From: Dendrolimus kikuchii
Taxonomy: Eukaryota; Arthropoda; Insecta; Lepidoptera; Lasiocampidae
NCBI GenBank assembly: GCA_019925095.2
Contig: CM034392.1
Location: 2,797,501-2,861,500, forward strand
Direction: 5' to 3'
DNA: 64,000 nt
The notes below the pieces were generated by a model. The model was not told the origin of the DNA. It made no database searches and was given only the letters and a program-made list of their open reading frames with translations. Shown one piece after another: positions 1 through 10,578 of this stretch (within the stretch, counting starts at the first letter, position 1; each line of letters starts with the position of its first letter). Both the position numbers and the translations under genes were made by a program.

Positions 1-296
1 TAAAAAAGTTTTTATTAAAAAAAAAAGATCGTGTTCTATAGAACAAATAAATTAATGTTTCTATTGCTTGCTCATTTGTGTTTAATAAATAAAACTTTCA
101 CTCATATATAACTTTTTTTATCTACTAAACAAAATGAGTTTTTGTTGTTATTTTATTCACAAGTGTGTTGAAAAACGTCGTATGTATTGATGATTACCGT
201 CCTCGGCTCTCTTAAGACCCTCGCCTACGGCTCGAGTCTCAATGGCGCCTCGGCGGTAATCACCAATGTTACACACTAGTACCATAATGTACTATT
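1..296 (+). mobile_element. PE repeat, copy 1 (cut by window start)
   Basis: Matches the repeats at 10579-11077, 11810-12297 and 25096-25593. The window begins inside it, so the palindrome end is missing. It keeps the AT-rich middle, the CAAGTGTGTTG motif and the GC-rich end with GATTACCG / CGGTAATC inverted arms. It lacks about 40 bp present in the others (around position 75) and a short stretch near 183. Family unknown to me. Confidence 0.8.
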
Positions 297-299
297 AAA

Positions 300-653
300 C
301 TACTTGGGTAACAAACCATAAATAAATCATTACATGTTCAGCACAAACAGCAAAAAGTAGAGCTCGGAAAACCCATTAGTTTTTTCTCTGTGCTCAGTGA
401 ACCGTGGTTTAAATTATCTTTTTGCACGAGCATTGATTAAAAGTAAAAGGCAGTATTATTCACCTTTGGAAAAACCGCAGAAGCAGCAATCGCGTCCAAG
501 CCCAGAAAGACTGGGATTCGTGTGATATTTAATTAGATATACGTTCAGATAGCCAAGACCTTTCGCAAAGATTATTTTGTGATGTATTTTTAGATATACT
601 CTTTGGACTATGTTTGGTAATGAATGAAAAAGTATTTTTTTAAGCTTTCTCGA
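300..653. other. AT-rich stretch, no gene seen
   Basis: No recognisable coding or repeat motif. It lies between the PE repeat and the LINE 3' end. Confidence 0.5.
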
Positions 654-1310
654 CTGATGATGATGATGATGATTGTTCCGACCGTTTTCGGCCATGGCGA
701 CCACTTTGACCCCTAGTCAGATAATTGAAGCTGGTGCGTGCGAAGATGGCTTATGTAGCCTATCTTGGCGGCGAAACCCCGTGCACAGCGAGGGCACGTG
801 AGTACGCCGTTGGCAAGTCTTTAACTGGTCGGGTTTAGTATCAAGGTCAGCTATACGCTGAACCTCGAACTCGCGTACTTGGCTGTTCACCATCCTGCGC
901 CATTCTGGCCGCTGTGATGCCAAACTTTCCCATCGATAGGGCTCTATATTGCATCTTTTCATGTGTCGCTTTTGGACATCCTTGTACCGAAGAAGGGGCC
1001 CGCCATGATTCCGCTTTCCCTCCTCCGGTTCAGAAAAGAAGCTGCTCTTGGCCACTCTTTCCTCCGCCATACGTGATACGTGACCGCACCACCGAAGCTG
1101 TCGACGCATTAAGTAGGCTTCAATGCCACCAACATTGGCTCGCCGAAGAACTTCGGTATTTCGCACTCTATCGGACCATCTGATCTTCATGATGGTACGA
1201 AGGCGTTTAAGGTGGAATCGGTCCAGAGTGCGGATGTGGCGGCTGTATGCACACCATGTCTCAGAGTATAAGAGGTTTGGCAGCACGACTGACTGACATA
1301 AGAAAACCAC
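654..1310 (-). mobile_element. Non-LTR retrotransposon 3' end with C2H2 finger (CR1/L2-like)
   Basis: The minus-strand reading is the region C-terminal to a reverse transcriptase, with the motifs [14 protein letters not shown] and RYKDVQKRH typical of LINE C-termini. Near 735-800 the frame shifts; in the alternative frame it reads TCPRCARGF then HLRTH, a C-x2-C-x12-H-x3-H zinc finger. It ends in a GAT/ATC-repeat tail at about 654-670. The copy is 5'-truncated and frameshifted, so inactive. The clade name is an inference. Confidence 0.8.
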
Positions 1311-1876
1311 ATTTTAACGGTTTTAAGCTCTTTTAAAATAAATAAACTTGTATAAAACGCTTTATCGCGCGTCATATACGTGTAAAAAGACGCCGTGTGC
1401 ACAGGGCCTTAGAAACAGGGATGTGAATTTTGTGCCTGATTCAGAAAATCGAAACAAATTGCTATTGTGCGCAACGCATAGCCGATCGGGGACATGAAGG
1501 GTGACTTCCAGGTCATCCCCCGTCTCGCAAGGTGTGGAAATTCAAATTGGATTGAAGGAACTTTAGATTGAATCCATTCCAGCACCTTGTTTAATTTAGT
1601 GTGGGGGAAATGGCTGGGGTCGAGATCCATCTTGGGCGGATTGTAAAAAAAATTGCAAGATTTTGAAGGATGAAACTTGAGCGACGCGATTGATCGTATA
1701 GGGATGTCTGATTCTTGTGGGTAGAATAGAATATGTATGCTACAAAATTAAATGTCGGAGTGCCTTAATATTTCTTTAAATAAGACAAAATGTACCCAAT
1801 TACTGTCGTACAAACAAGAAGGCTGAAATTCTATGAAAACCCATTACTAATGTTCTATGTAATAATATGAGTATAA
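1311..1876. other. Unassigned sequence with a short open frame
   Basis: A 73-codon minus-strand frame (1409-1630) has no motif I recognise. A TTTTAACGGTTTTAAG stretch at 1313-1328 resembles the end of the FB1 foldback element, so part may be old repeat. No gene is supported. Confidence 0.35.
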
Positions 1877-2090
1877 AAAGGAATGTTGCGGTGGTTTGGG
1901 CATGTAGAGAGAATGGATAAAAGTAGAATCACAAAACAAGTATATGACAACAGTTCGTGCCGGTAGACCGCGACGTAGACGCGACGGTAGCTGTCTACCC
2001 CTCGACTACGTTGGCAGAGTTTCTTACAGCAGCTTAAGAGTGGCCTTGGTCCTCTGTTGGAAAACTACTTCAGCTCAAATTATTATATTT
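1877..2090 (+). mobile_element. Decayed LINE reverse-transcriptase C-terminus
   Basis: Around 1880-1945 the plus strand reads MLRWFGHVERMDKSRITKQ, the conserved block that follows the RT domain in several LINE groups. Downstream, GRPR-like codons follow after frameshifts. It differs from the AREL family, and no intact frame remains. Confidence 0.6.
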
Positions 2091-2113
2091 ATTATTAAAT
2101 GGCAAAACAGTTA

Positions 2114-2977
2114 TATGCGGCCGGGCGGCCTGTCGTAAGTAGCGATAAAACAACCCACAGCAAGGTGGTAGGGTTTTTCCCGTCTGGATAGTCACCACCC
2201 GTGGCCTAGTGTATGTCGCCATAACAACCTTGAGTTGTGTCCCGGCATTAGTGGTCAGATTCCAGTCTCCCTTTAGAGCGCGACAGCACATTGCTAGCAA
2301 CTTTTACATACATACATAACTTCACGCCAGTTCCCTTGCGGGGTAGGCACGGACAACAGAGCGCCATTTAGGCTTATTCTTACACACCTCACTTGCTTCT
2401 TTGACATTCATAACTCTTGTCACGCACGCTCGTCTGTTCTTAAGGCTCCTGACATCACCTTCTGCTAGTACACGATCAATTTGATCATGGAAGGTATGTC
2501 GTGGCCACGACTTCTGCATCCATCCACTTTTGCGTTGTATATCTGTTTAGTCATTCTTTCATCATGCATTCTTTCCACATGCCCGAACCACCGGAGCATT
2601 CCTTTCCTCTTTCTTACTTCGGTATTACGAACGCGGTCCGCGAGCATCACTCCGCAGATTTCTCGCAGTGCTCGCATCTCGACCGCGTTTACTCTACTTT
2701 CATGCTCTCTCTTCCATACCCAACTCTCGCTTCCATACGTGAGCGTAGGTACCAGCACCGCGTTGTGTATGGCAAGCTGGGCCTTCTGGCTGAGGTTCTT
2801 AGCGCCTAGAAGTTTACCTAACGCTCCATTCACACTATTCTCCAAATTCACTCTTCTTTCTATATCAGCGGTGTACCTGCAACTTTTGTGTTACTAATGT
2901 CCATAGACGATGGTGCCCGCTCTCCATCAGGTAGGCCGTCTGCCTGTCTGCTGAACTCATACAATAAAAAAATGTAA
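2114..2977 (+). mobile_element. Poly(A) SINE, split by a LINE insertion
   Basis: The 5' half is 2114-2305 and the 3' half, ending CAATAAAAAAA, is 2888-2977. Both match the SINE family seen about 16 times here. An AREL LINE fragment lies between the halves, with the 9-bp GCAACTTTT present at both junctions. Confidence 0.9.
2306..2878 (-). mobile_element. AREL-family LINE 3' end, longest copy
   Basis: The minus strand encodes the C-terminal part of a LINE polymerase: KAQLAIHNAV, TYGSESWVWKREHE, VRNTEV, RWFGHVERM, TFHDQIDRVLAEGDVRSL and finally YPARELA-stop. The TGTA-repeat tail starts a few bases after the stop. About 35 bp is missing between NTEVRKR and GMLRW, disrupting the frame. The 9-bp duplication GCAACTTTT lies at 2297-2305 and 2879-2887. 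5'-truncated, non-functional. Confidence 0.93.
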
Positions 2978-3329
2978 ATCATCCTCTCTGTGATTTTTTG
3001 AAGAATACATCTTGAAGTAAGCACGAAACAACAAGACTGGAGTACCGTCGTCACACGATTACGTACCTAATATTGTATACTGTTATAAGAAGTTATTATT
3101 ATTGCGTTTTTAGGGCTCCGCCGGGCGGAGCACCGAGGCGTCGTTAATTTAGCATTTTATTGTACTTGTTGAACAAGTTTTGTTTTCTACCAAATTAAAT
3201 TTTGGATGTTTTGACGGAGAATTTTGTGGTTAGCGGGACATGTACATAATTTGTGAAATGTTTTGATGGTTAAAATGTTATTATTACAGCCAATGGTGTG
3301 CTCGCCATATTAAATATTCTGCTGATCTG
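2978..3329. other. No gene seen
   Basis: AT-rich sequence with a small GC-rich patch at 3113-3145. No motif recognised. Confidence 0.4.
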
Positions 3330-3578
3330 AATGAAAGAAAGAAAAAACGTTTTGGTCTTCACGTAGTTTTTTTTTTTGTTTTTCTTACACATAGTGAGCT
3401 ACGTTTTGGTTTTCACATAGTGAGACACATGGCGATGAATTAAACAATGTAAGTATATACCAAAAAAAAATCTCGCGATGGTACCAAATAGGTGCAGTTT
3501 AGCAAATGCCAGGCAACAGATGCCTGATGCTGGTTTTCAACTGCACTTTAGGACGAACGAATTTTGCATATGTCTGTA
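3330..3578 (+). repeat. Dispersed repeat E
   Basis: The stretch from GAGACACATGGCGATGAATT through TGCCAGGCAACAG to CAACTGCAC recurs at 50530-50712. Identity unknown; low-complexity T tracts interrupt this copy. Confidence 0.6.
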
Positions 3579-3582
3579 TATA

Positions 3583-3927
3583 TATACATACATAACTTCG
3601 CGCCAGTTCCCTTGCGGGGAGGCACGAACAACAGAGCGCCATTTACGCTTATTCTTACACACCTCACTTGCTTCTTTGACATCCATAAGTCTTGTCAAGT
3701 ACGCTCGTCTGTTCTTAAGGCTCCTGACATCACCTTCTGCTAGTACACGATCAATTTGATCATGGAAGGTGTGTCGTGGCCTTCCACGACTTCTGCATCC
3801 ATCCACTTTTGCATTGTATATCTGTTTAGTCATTCTTTCATCATGCATTCTTTCCACATGCCCGAACCACCGGAGCATTCTTTTCCTTACCTTCACCCCG
3901 TACGAAAGAGAGTTCATACCAACTATA
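3583..3927 (-). mobile_element. AREL-family LINE 3' end
   Basis: The minus strand reads VRKRMLRWFGHVERM to AEGDVRSLKNRRAYLTRL, with the terminal codons altered near the stop. TGTA tail at the left end. It abuts an AT/GT microsatellite on its 5' side. Confidence 0.88.
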
Positions 3928-3930
3928 TTT

Positions 3931-4090
<160 letters not shown>

Positions 4091-4159
4091 TAGTATGAAT
4101 TATAGTAATAAATTACATAAACATAAAACTATAAACATAATAATAATTAATACTGAACC

Positions 4160-4408
4160 ACTAGTAGTTCTTCCCAATAGCCCGGTGCTTTTTGTCCTCA
4201 TTTCCCACAATAGTCCTACACTGGCCGGGGCTTGTTCTTGCGTGCATTAATATATGGTGTAGACAGGGATAATCGCCGGTCAGTGTCACGCCACATTTAC
4301 ATTAAATTTGTCAAGGGGCCTCTATGTGTTGGCCTTCCCATGGCTCCACAGAAGCCCCCTAAAAGTTCGGGCCATTTTTATGGCCCGTGGTCTTGAAAGA
4401 CATACACT
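4160..4408 (+). repeat. Repeat F (probable LINE 3' UTR)
   Basis: Near-identical to 15200-15450, and its last third to 49585-49700. Shared features are AATAGCCCGGT, TAGACAGGGATAATCGC and the closing GCCCGTGGTCTT...AGACATA. The common 3' end and varying 5' ends fit a 5'-truncated retrotransposon tail. Confidence 0.7.
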
Positions 4409-4409
4409 T

Positions 4410-4574
4410 AGTACTGAGCAAATATTGATTTAATGTATTTTTTATGCATAATTTTGGAAAAATTATAAATTAGCATTCGTCGCTTCTTCTGTATATAAAC
4501 TATAAGTGCGCGAAATTTCATACTGCTTCGTTCGCGCAATTTTCGTACAAAGTTTTTGCTTCACGTATTAATAT
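4410..4574 (+). mobile_element. MITE-T, right half
   Basis: Shares the ATTTATGCATAATTT and TTTCATACT motifs and the terminal GCTTCACGTATTAATAT with the complete copy at 18371-18775. Only one terminal repeat is present. Confidence 0.75.
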
Positions 4575-4595
4575 ATAGATGATAGATAAGTAATA

Positions 4596-5020
4596 CGCAA
4601 TTTTCGTACAAAGTTTTTGCTTCACGTATTATGGATGTGTGGAGTGACGCGGAAAGACCGAGTCAGGAACTCCCGCATCCGCGGCAGTCTTCATGTCCGT
4701 GACATAGCAGACAAATTGCAAGAGTGTCGCTTACGTTGGTACGGCCACGTCTTACGAAGACCGGCTAATTATGTGGGGAACAAATGTCTAGCCATGCCGC
4801 CTCCGCCAGGTCCCGGTCGAAGGGAAAGGCCCAAGAAATGTTGGCTTGACGTTGTGAAGGATGACATGCGTACCAATGGTCTCAAAACGGGGGATGCTGA
4901 AGACCGCGCGAAGTGGAGTAGAAAAAGTAGGAAAGCGGACCCTGGGCGTCGGAGTGAACGCTCCGAACGCAACCGGGAATTAACGCTCGGATGATGATGA
5001 TGATGATAGATAAGTAATAC
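4596..5020 (+). mobile_element. RTE-like LINE 3' end with copied target DNA at its 5' junction
   Basis: An open frame to 4994 reads MCGVTRKDRVRNSRIRGSL, LRWYGHVLRRP and RPKKCWLDVVKDDM, the C-terminal block of an RTE-type polymerase, and ends in a GAT-repeat tail. TAGATAAGTAATAC occurs on both sides (within 4578-4596 and 5002-5020). The first 36 bp (4596-4631) exactly repeat 4535-4570 upstream. Confidence 0.85.
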
Positions 5021-5315
5021 TAATCTATCTATAAGTATAATTCTAATAGATCCAAGTGAACCATAAACGAAATTATATTACTCTTTTCATTATACCTCCA
5101 CTTTATACAGTAGAGGGGAGTTATAAATGTTCATTAGGCAACTTGCCTTGTACCCTGCGTACATTTTTATTCAAATTTCATTTCGCAATAAGCCGCGTGT
5201 CTCGATTACGCTGCCAACAATATTATGTTTCAAGTTCTCGGGTTGCTTTTTTCAATCAAACCCGCAAAAGGTACTTCTGTAAATATGGCGATACGAAATT
5301 TGTATATTATTTGTT

Positions 5316-5397
5316 ACTGGAATGAGGCAGACATGCAGACGGTCTGTCTACCTGATGAAAGTGGTTACCCTCGCCTATGGACATTTGAAAGAAAAAA
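5316..5397 (-). mobile_element. SINE tail fragment
   Basis: Contains diverged GCAGAC...CTGTCTACC and GGTTACC...CGCCTATGGACATTTG, matching the 3' part of the main SINE in reverse. Old and short. Confidence 0.55.
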
Positions 5398-5403
5398 AAA
5401 ACT

Positions 5404-5940
5404 TGGTTTAAAAACAACCGACTTCAAAAACTAAAAAAGTAAAAGGTATAAAATAACTTATTTCTAAAGCTATTATTATTAATATATATTATCTAAAACA
5501 TCTTAAAGTCGGTGTTTAGTAATTTTCAAAATATAGTAATTTTTATGTTTTACTTTGCTTTTTTATTTTTTTGTTACTTGTTAGTGTCTAGCTATGTATG
5601 GGTAGACCTACGAAAGGTGCCGCGCTCCTTAAAAAATATAGGTCCCAAGAAACGGGAACAAAAAAATGTTCGTAAAATGAAAACTACTGGGCCAAACTAT
5701 GTTAAATTTTTAGGGGACCAAATGGCAACTATTCCGCATCAAACTAATTAAGAATCACGTAAATCGGATCATAAAACTCAGCGTAATCGGTGTACATAGG
5801 GAACGGAATGGAAGTTTTTTCATAAAAAAATGTTCATAAAATGAAAACTACTGGAATCTCGGAGTAATCTGTGAACATACATAAAAAAAAGATCCTGACG
5901 AATTGAGAACCTCCTCCTTTTTTTGAAATCGGTAAAAATG
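5404..5940 (-). repeat. Repeat P, AT-rich element
   Basis: Starts near AACCGACTTCAA and carries, on the minus strand, a run of AAAAAAGGAGGAGGTTCTCA followed by AATTCGTC. Related sequence occurs at 8216-9550 (ending TTGAAGTCGGTT) and 39740-40640. Probably a non-autonomous DNA element; boundaries uncertain. Confidence 0.5.
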
Positions 5941-5969
5941 AATAAAAAATAGAGAATAAACAATACATA

Positions 5970-5975
<6 letters not shown>

Positions 5976-6059
<84 letters not shown>

Positions 6060-6060
6060 C
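5976..6060. repeat. (AT)n microsatellite
   Basis: Nearly pure alternating A and T with a few C interruptions. Confidence 0.97.
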
Positions 6061-6107
6061 ATTATGTATATAGCAACAGCAATACATACATACATATTTA
6101 GAACTAT

Positions 6108-6540
6108 AATGAAAACTACGTTTTAACGGTTATTGACACGGAATTTTATTCCGACGTTTCGACAACTTTTCAGTAGCCGTTATCACGGAAGACAATGCTG
6201 TCGGGCATATGGAAAGAATGCATGATGAAAGAATGACTAAACAGATATACAATGCAAAAGTGGATGGATGCAGAAGTCGTGAAAGGCCACGACACACCTT
6301 CCATGATCAAATTGATCGTGTACTAGCGGAGGGTGATGTCAGGAGCCTTAAGAACAGACGAGTGTGCATGACAAGAGTTATGAATGTCAAAGAAGCAAGT
6401 GAGGTGTGTAAGAATGCACCTAAATGGCGCTCTGTTGTTCGTGCCTACCCCGCAAGGGAACTGGCGTGAAATTATGTATGTATGTATGTACAATGCTGTC
6501 AAGTGTCAATGAGTAATGTCGAAGTTATTATTTACCCTAC
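6108..6540 (+). mobile_element. FB1 foldback element, one end, interrupted
   Basis: AAAACTACGTTTTAACGG, TTCCGACGTTTCG and AGTAGCCGT...ATCACGGAAGACAA match the terminal repeat of the FB1 element at 35337-36177. An AREL fragment sits inside it. Confidence 0.75.
6203..6489 (+). mobile_element. AREL-family LINE 3' end
   Basis: The plus strand is open from ERMHDERMTKQIYNAKVDG to [12 protein letters not shown], then the TGTA tail. The 11-bp duplication ACAATGCTGTC lies at 6192-6202 and 6490-6500, showing insertion into FB1. Confidence 0.93.
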
Positions 6541-7420
6541 CCCCAAGAAATTTAGTTTGGGACAAATGAGGGAATGACGGTCACCGCCTCACCGGCCTCA
6601 TCAAACATACAATCAAAGGTACAAACCATACAAATCTTCTCGCCTCATTTGAAGGGGTACATTGTACTGGTTCAGTACAAAATGTCATGTTACTCTTGCA
6701 AACTCATTTTAAAATCATGTCCTACCCAACTCTAACTCGCTGCAGGCCCAAGCGTTGGTACCGACGTATTGTACGAGGAGCGGGAGAGGAAAAACGGCAC
6801 AGAGGCGCCTCCCGCGCCGTTTTATATTAAGCACGCTACAACCTTAATATTGATAAACGAGTATAAATCGTGAAATATCTTCGTTCCATCGTTCCAGCCT
6901 CGTGACAAATTAAATAAGACGGACTACTGGAGCCTGACACAATTTATAGCGTCGGCTTCGACTGAAATTTTTCAATTTTGGCTCCGACAACGATTAATAT
7001 TGTCATAAATGGGGGCTGACCTTCAAGGCCAGTATTTCTCCTATTTTTAGGCTGTAAACAAATACAGTAAGGGTCATGGTTGATTAGAGCAACCAGACAT
7101 CTGACGCCCTGTTGTCAATCAATGACCATCGCTTTATCCACGAATTGCCGAGTAGTCTATCAGCGATTGTTACTAGATCTATACGTGAATCACACCGAGC
7201 AGATGGTTGTCACCGAGTGGTTCACAGGTTGTCGTCAGTACATCGACAGCTCGCATGCGAGGCGATTGGGTGCTGTTCGAGTGCCGCGTGGCCCTAACGA
7301 ACTATTTATAATATGAAATCACACTCCGATATCTCTTTGTATGTCTGTTGATTGTGTCAAAAACTATTAAGGCTAGAGAGATGAAAGGCACACATACACA
7401 AGTATCCTGTGCCTATACAA
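6541..7420. other. No gene identified
   Basis: A 78-codon plus-strand frame (7080-7316) lies in moderately GC-rich sequence, but I see no family motif or convincing splice sites. Confidence 0.4.
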
Positions 7421-7735
7421 TTATCCGTGTAGGAACGGAGAAATAATACAATTTCCTGCGGCCGGGCGGCCTGTCGTAAGAGGCGACTTAACAACCCACA
7501 GCCAGGTGGTAGGGCATTTGCCCGACTGGATGGCTACCACCCCTGGTCTAAAGTATGTCACCATGACTACCTTGAGTTGTGTTTCGGCATTAGTGACCAG
7601 GTTCCAGTTTCCCTTAAGAGAGCAGCAGCGTATTTGTAGCAAGTTTGCTGTTGCAAATGTCCATAGGCGATGGTAACCGCTTTCCATCGAGTGGGCCGTA
7701 TGCCTGTCTGCCGATCTCCTGCAATAAAAAAAAAA
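7421..7735 (+). mobile_element. Poly(A) SINE, long form
   Basis: Runs from TTATCCGTGTAGGAACGGAG through GCCAGGTGGTAGGGC and GGTTCCAG to TCCTGCAATAAAAAAA. Near complete. Confidence 0.9.
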
Positions 7736-8215
7736 TATATTATTATTATTATTTATTACCCATCGACACATCACCAGCTCGATTCGGTGAGTCGAACTGG
7801 TGAGAACAATATCTTTGACGTCCTTATGTCGTAAGCGTATATACCGAACTTACTTGTATTTGCCGAATTCGTGCCGACTAGTATGGAAGCAGCCTTAATA
7901 GGCGAGATTTATTGCACATCAAAACAAAAAAGTGTCGTGGAACAGACATGTCCTGGCCTTCGCCATTGGGAAAGTCCAGTTAGAAGTCCCAGTGCCAAAG
8001 GTCTGTTTTATAACCGAATTAATTCAATTACTTTTTTATACCATTCGCAGCGAATGTTACTGCATGTTAATGTCTTGAAGGATTTGTGTTTTACGATGTT
8101 TTCTGCGGTGTTAAGTCCGAATTGGTGGGGTCATGGCTTGTGGTTTTATGGGGTAGGTGAAAAATAACTTTGGTTTAATTTACATCTTAGCCTATATCCA
8201 CATCTATGTCATTTT
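7736..8215. other. No gene identified
   Basis: A TTA microsatellite (7738-7755) followed by unassigned sequence with a 98-codon plus-strand frame (7871-8167) that shows no recognisable domain. Confidence 0.4.
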
Positions 8216-9550
8216 ACCCAATTTCAAAAAAAGGAAGAGGTTCTGAATTCGTCGTGATTTTTGCAGTGAAACTTCTTTGGAATAGTTGTGATTTGAAACT
8301 CGATGAAACGAAAAAGCGACACTTAAAAGAGATGAACACAAATCTATAGCACCGAGCCTGCGAGAGAATGAGATACGAGTTATTGTGCAGCACAGATTAG
8401 AGAGACAATAAGACCGATGATTAAACATAGGTCCAATTTGGACCGAAAGAAAACTGATAATAATATTTTTTAGACTAAAACTGTGAAAATTTTAAAGTGA
8501 TATTTAAGAAGTTTATTTTTAATCATAAAATATTTACGAATTTAGGCTAAATGTCTTTTATTTATATTAATAAAAGTTAAGGAAGAATTATCTGGGAGTA
8601 TATTCTCAGATAATTGATCGTGTACTAGCAGAAGGTGATGTTAGGAGCCTTAAGAACAGACGAGCGTGCATGACAAGAGTTATGAATGTCAAAGAAGCAA
8701 GTGAGGTGTGTAAGAATAAGCCTAAATGGCGCTCTGTTGTTCGTGCCTACGCCGCAAGGGAACTGGCGTGAAGTTATGTATGTATGTATGTATGTATAAT
8801 CTCAGAAGTTTTATCTTCTACTGCGTATGAACTGCACACCCAATAATTTTTTTTGCAATATATGTTCAGCCATTGTTTGCTTTTTTAATTTCTGAACCGA
8901 TCTTGATGATTATTAAATATACTTTACGATTACCATAACTTTCGGTTCCGATGATATAGCAGAAAATTTTGCAATCAGTCATAAGTTTTTTGGTTTATGT
9001 ACCGATTTTGATGATTTTGTTTGCGTTAGATTCATCATCATAGTTTCGAATACATTTGATTGTTATTGAATACCATATACGTAACTAGAAACTCAAAAAT
9101 TAAGTTTTCTAGCAAAACAGAAACAGACTTCAAGAGCTACTAAAATGCATATAATAAATATTTTCTACGATATATTAAGGACAACAACTTTGCAATACTG
9201 CGTGTGAACTGCCACACACAATGAATTTTTTTTTGTAATGTATGTTCAGCTATTATTTGGTTTTTAGTTTCTGAACCGATCTTGATGATTATTAAATATA
9301 TTTTACGATTACCATAACTTTCGGTTCCGATGATATAGCAGAAAATTTTTGTTTATCTACCGATTTTGATGACTTTGTTTGCGTTAGAATCATCATCATA
9401 GTTTCGAATACATTTGATTGTTATTTTCTAGTAAAACAGAAAGAGACTTCAAGAGCTACTAAAATGCATATAATAAATATTTTCTACGATATATTAAATA
9501 CAACAACTTTGCAAAATGTACCGACTACAAGTACCAGCCTTTTATTTACC
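8216..9550 (+). repeat. Repeat P family member with internal tandem duplication
   Basis: 8250-8610 matches 39920-40216, for example GAAACTCGATGAAACGAAAA and AACATAGGTCCAA. From about 8818 the block containing TTTCGGTTCCGATGATATAG and AAGAGCTACTAAAATGCAT occurs twice; the second copy has an internal deletion. Ends CCCTTGAAGTCGGTTT. An AREL fragment interrupts it. Confidence 0.65.
8611..8799 (+). mobile_element. AREL-family LINE 3' end
   Basis: Encodes DRVLAEGDVRSLKNRRAC onwards to RELA-stop and the TGTA tail. TCTCAGA at 8604-8610 and 8800-8806 is the likely 7-bp duplication. Confidence 0.88.
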
Positions 9551-9649
9551 CTTGAAGTCGGTTTCTTTTTTGCTAGAAAGCTTTAAGTTCTTACTGTTCA
9601 TAGTTATACCGATGCGGTTAAGACGAAATTATTCATTTCTGACTTTCAA

Positions 9650-9748
9650 TATCTCGCATCTAGCTTCGCAGCCAGTATTCAAATCCACATTATAGGAATG
9701 AAACTTAATGCCTTAGCCACTAAGCTACCACGACTTAGAAGCTACACA
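9650..9748 (-). mobile_element. tRNA-derived SINE head, degenerate
   Basis: The minus strand reads GTGGTAGCTTAGTGGCTAAGG (positions about 9739-9719; A-box-like TAGCTTAGTGG), then GGATTTGAATAC (B-box-like). The layout matches the clear SINE at 40231-40533. It lies about 30 bp upstream of the exon. Confidence 0.5.
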
Positions 9749-9774
9749 CTAAAATTAGCATGTTTCATTCACAG

Positions 9775-9921
9775 GAAATCGAGCACTGCTACTATCATGG
9801 AACAGTGAAGGACTATCCGGGTGCTTCAGCGGCTTTCCACACTTGCAACGGCGTCTCCGGCGTCATCCACATAGGCAACGAGACCTTTGTCATCCATCCG
9901 TTCTACGGCGGCGATTTATCG
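9775..9921 (+). CDS. Internal exon: ADAM-type (M12B) metalloprotease propeptide
   Basis: The 147-bp exon is preceded by TTTCATTCACAG and followed by the donor GTCAGT, phase 0 at both ends, 49 codons. It reads [14 protein letters not shown], then [13 protein letters not shown] and [12 protein letters not shown]. The HCYYHG and [10 protein letters not shown] blocks, with cysteines at residues 5 and 24, match the reprolysin-family propeptide of ADAM proteins. In this family the propeptide keeps the secreted or membrane protease inactive and helps it fold. N35-E-T is a glycosylation sequon. The exon is more GC-rich than its surroundings and has no stops. A mind-meld or other insect ADAM is possible; I cannot say which member. 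I did not find the adjacent exons in the window. Confidence 0.85.
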
Positions 9922-10120
9922 GTCAGTGTCGCATACTTTTATTATCCTCTATAACTATATTTAGGATTTACCGTTTATCCCTAGGATGTCATCAATATAA
10001 TGCGCCCTTCTATTCTTAGATCGCCATGTCAGTGCACCATTATTTACTTCTGCCCTCGGCGATGATTTCTCCCTCTCTTTTGTCTTTTATATCAAAGAAT
10101 ATTCGGAAGTACCCTCGCAA
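9922..10120 (+). other. Start of the downstream intron
   Basis: Begins with the donor GTCAGT. AT-rich, no gene seen. Confidence 0.5.
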
Positions 10121-10577
10121 TTTTTTTTTTTTTTTTGTAAAACGTACAGCTAAATACATTTGATTAGATAACTATAATTAATACAAGAAAGCCAATGACT
10201 GGTTTTCGGCTCCTGAAATACTGATTACAAATGGGTCGATGTCATCGTATTTACTTACATTATTTAAATAATTGCTTGCTCGCACTAGAAATGAGTTTTG
10301 TCTGTAATTAGTAAAACTTAAAGATAAATTTATGGGTTGATTAAATCGTAGAGACTTCGATAGAATATTAAAGTGGACCTTACTTAGGAGATCTGGACAA
10401 TCAATATCAGAGGTGATAATTTTTAGAAGAAGTAAAAAGTCAGCAATATCTCGTCGGTCTTTAAGTGGCAAGAGGTGAAACTTTTTGCAAAGATCAAAAT
10501 ATGAATCACTAGAGTACTGGATCTTTTTCCTGTAACATAAATGACGAATAAAACACTTTTGCACACTTTCAATGCGA
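10121..10577 (-). mobile_element. Jockey-like LINE 3' end, 128-codon open frame
   Basis: The minus-strand frame starting near 10577 reads ESVQKCFIRHLCYRKK and SPDLL-like CPDLLSKVHFNI, the C-terminal region after the RT of jockey-type elements. The stop at 10178 is followed by a short 3' UTR and a run of about 15 A (minus strand) at 10121-10137. The 5' side ends at the PE repeat. The frame is intact but is only a fragment. Confidence 0.75.
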
Positions 10578-10578
10578 T

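Noticed and set aside
2481..2897. 138-codon plus-strand frame as a membrane protein
   Set aside because: It is the antisense of the AREL LINE insertion; the same shadow recurs at every AREL copy.
10178..10564. Host gene on the minus strand
   Set aside because: The peptide matches the C-terminal region of jockey-type LINE polymerases and is followed by a poly(A) run.
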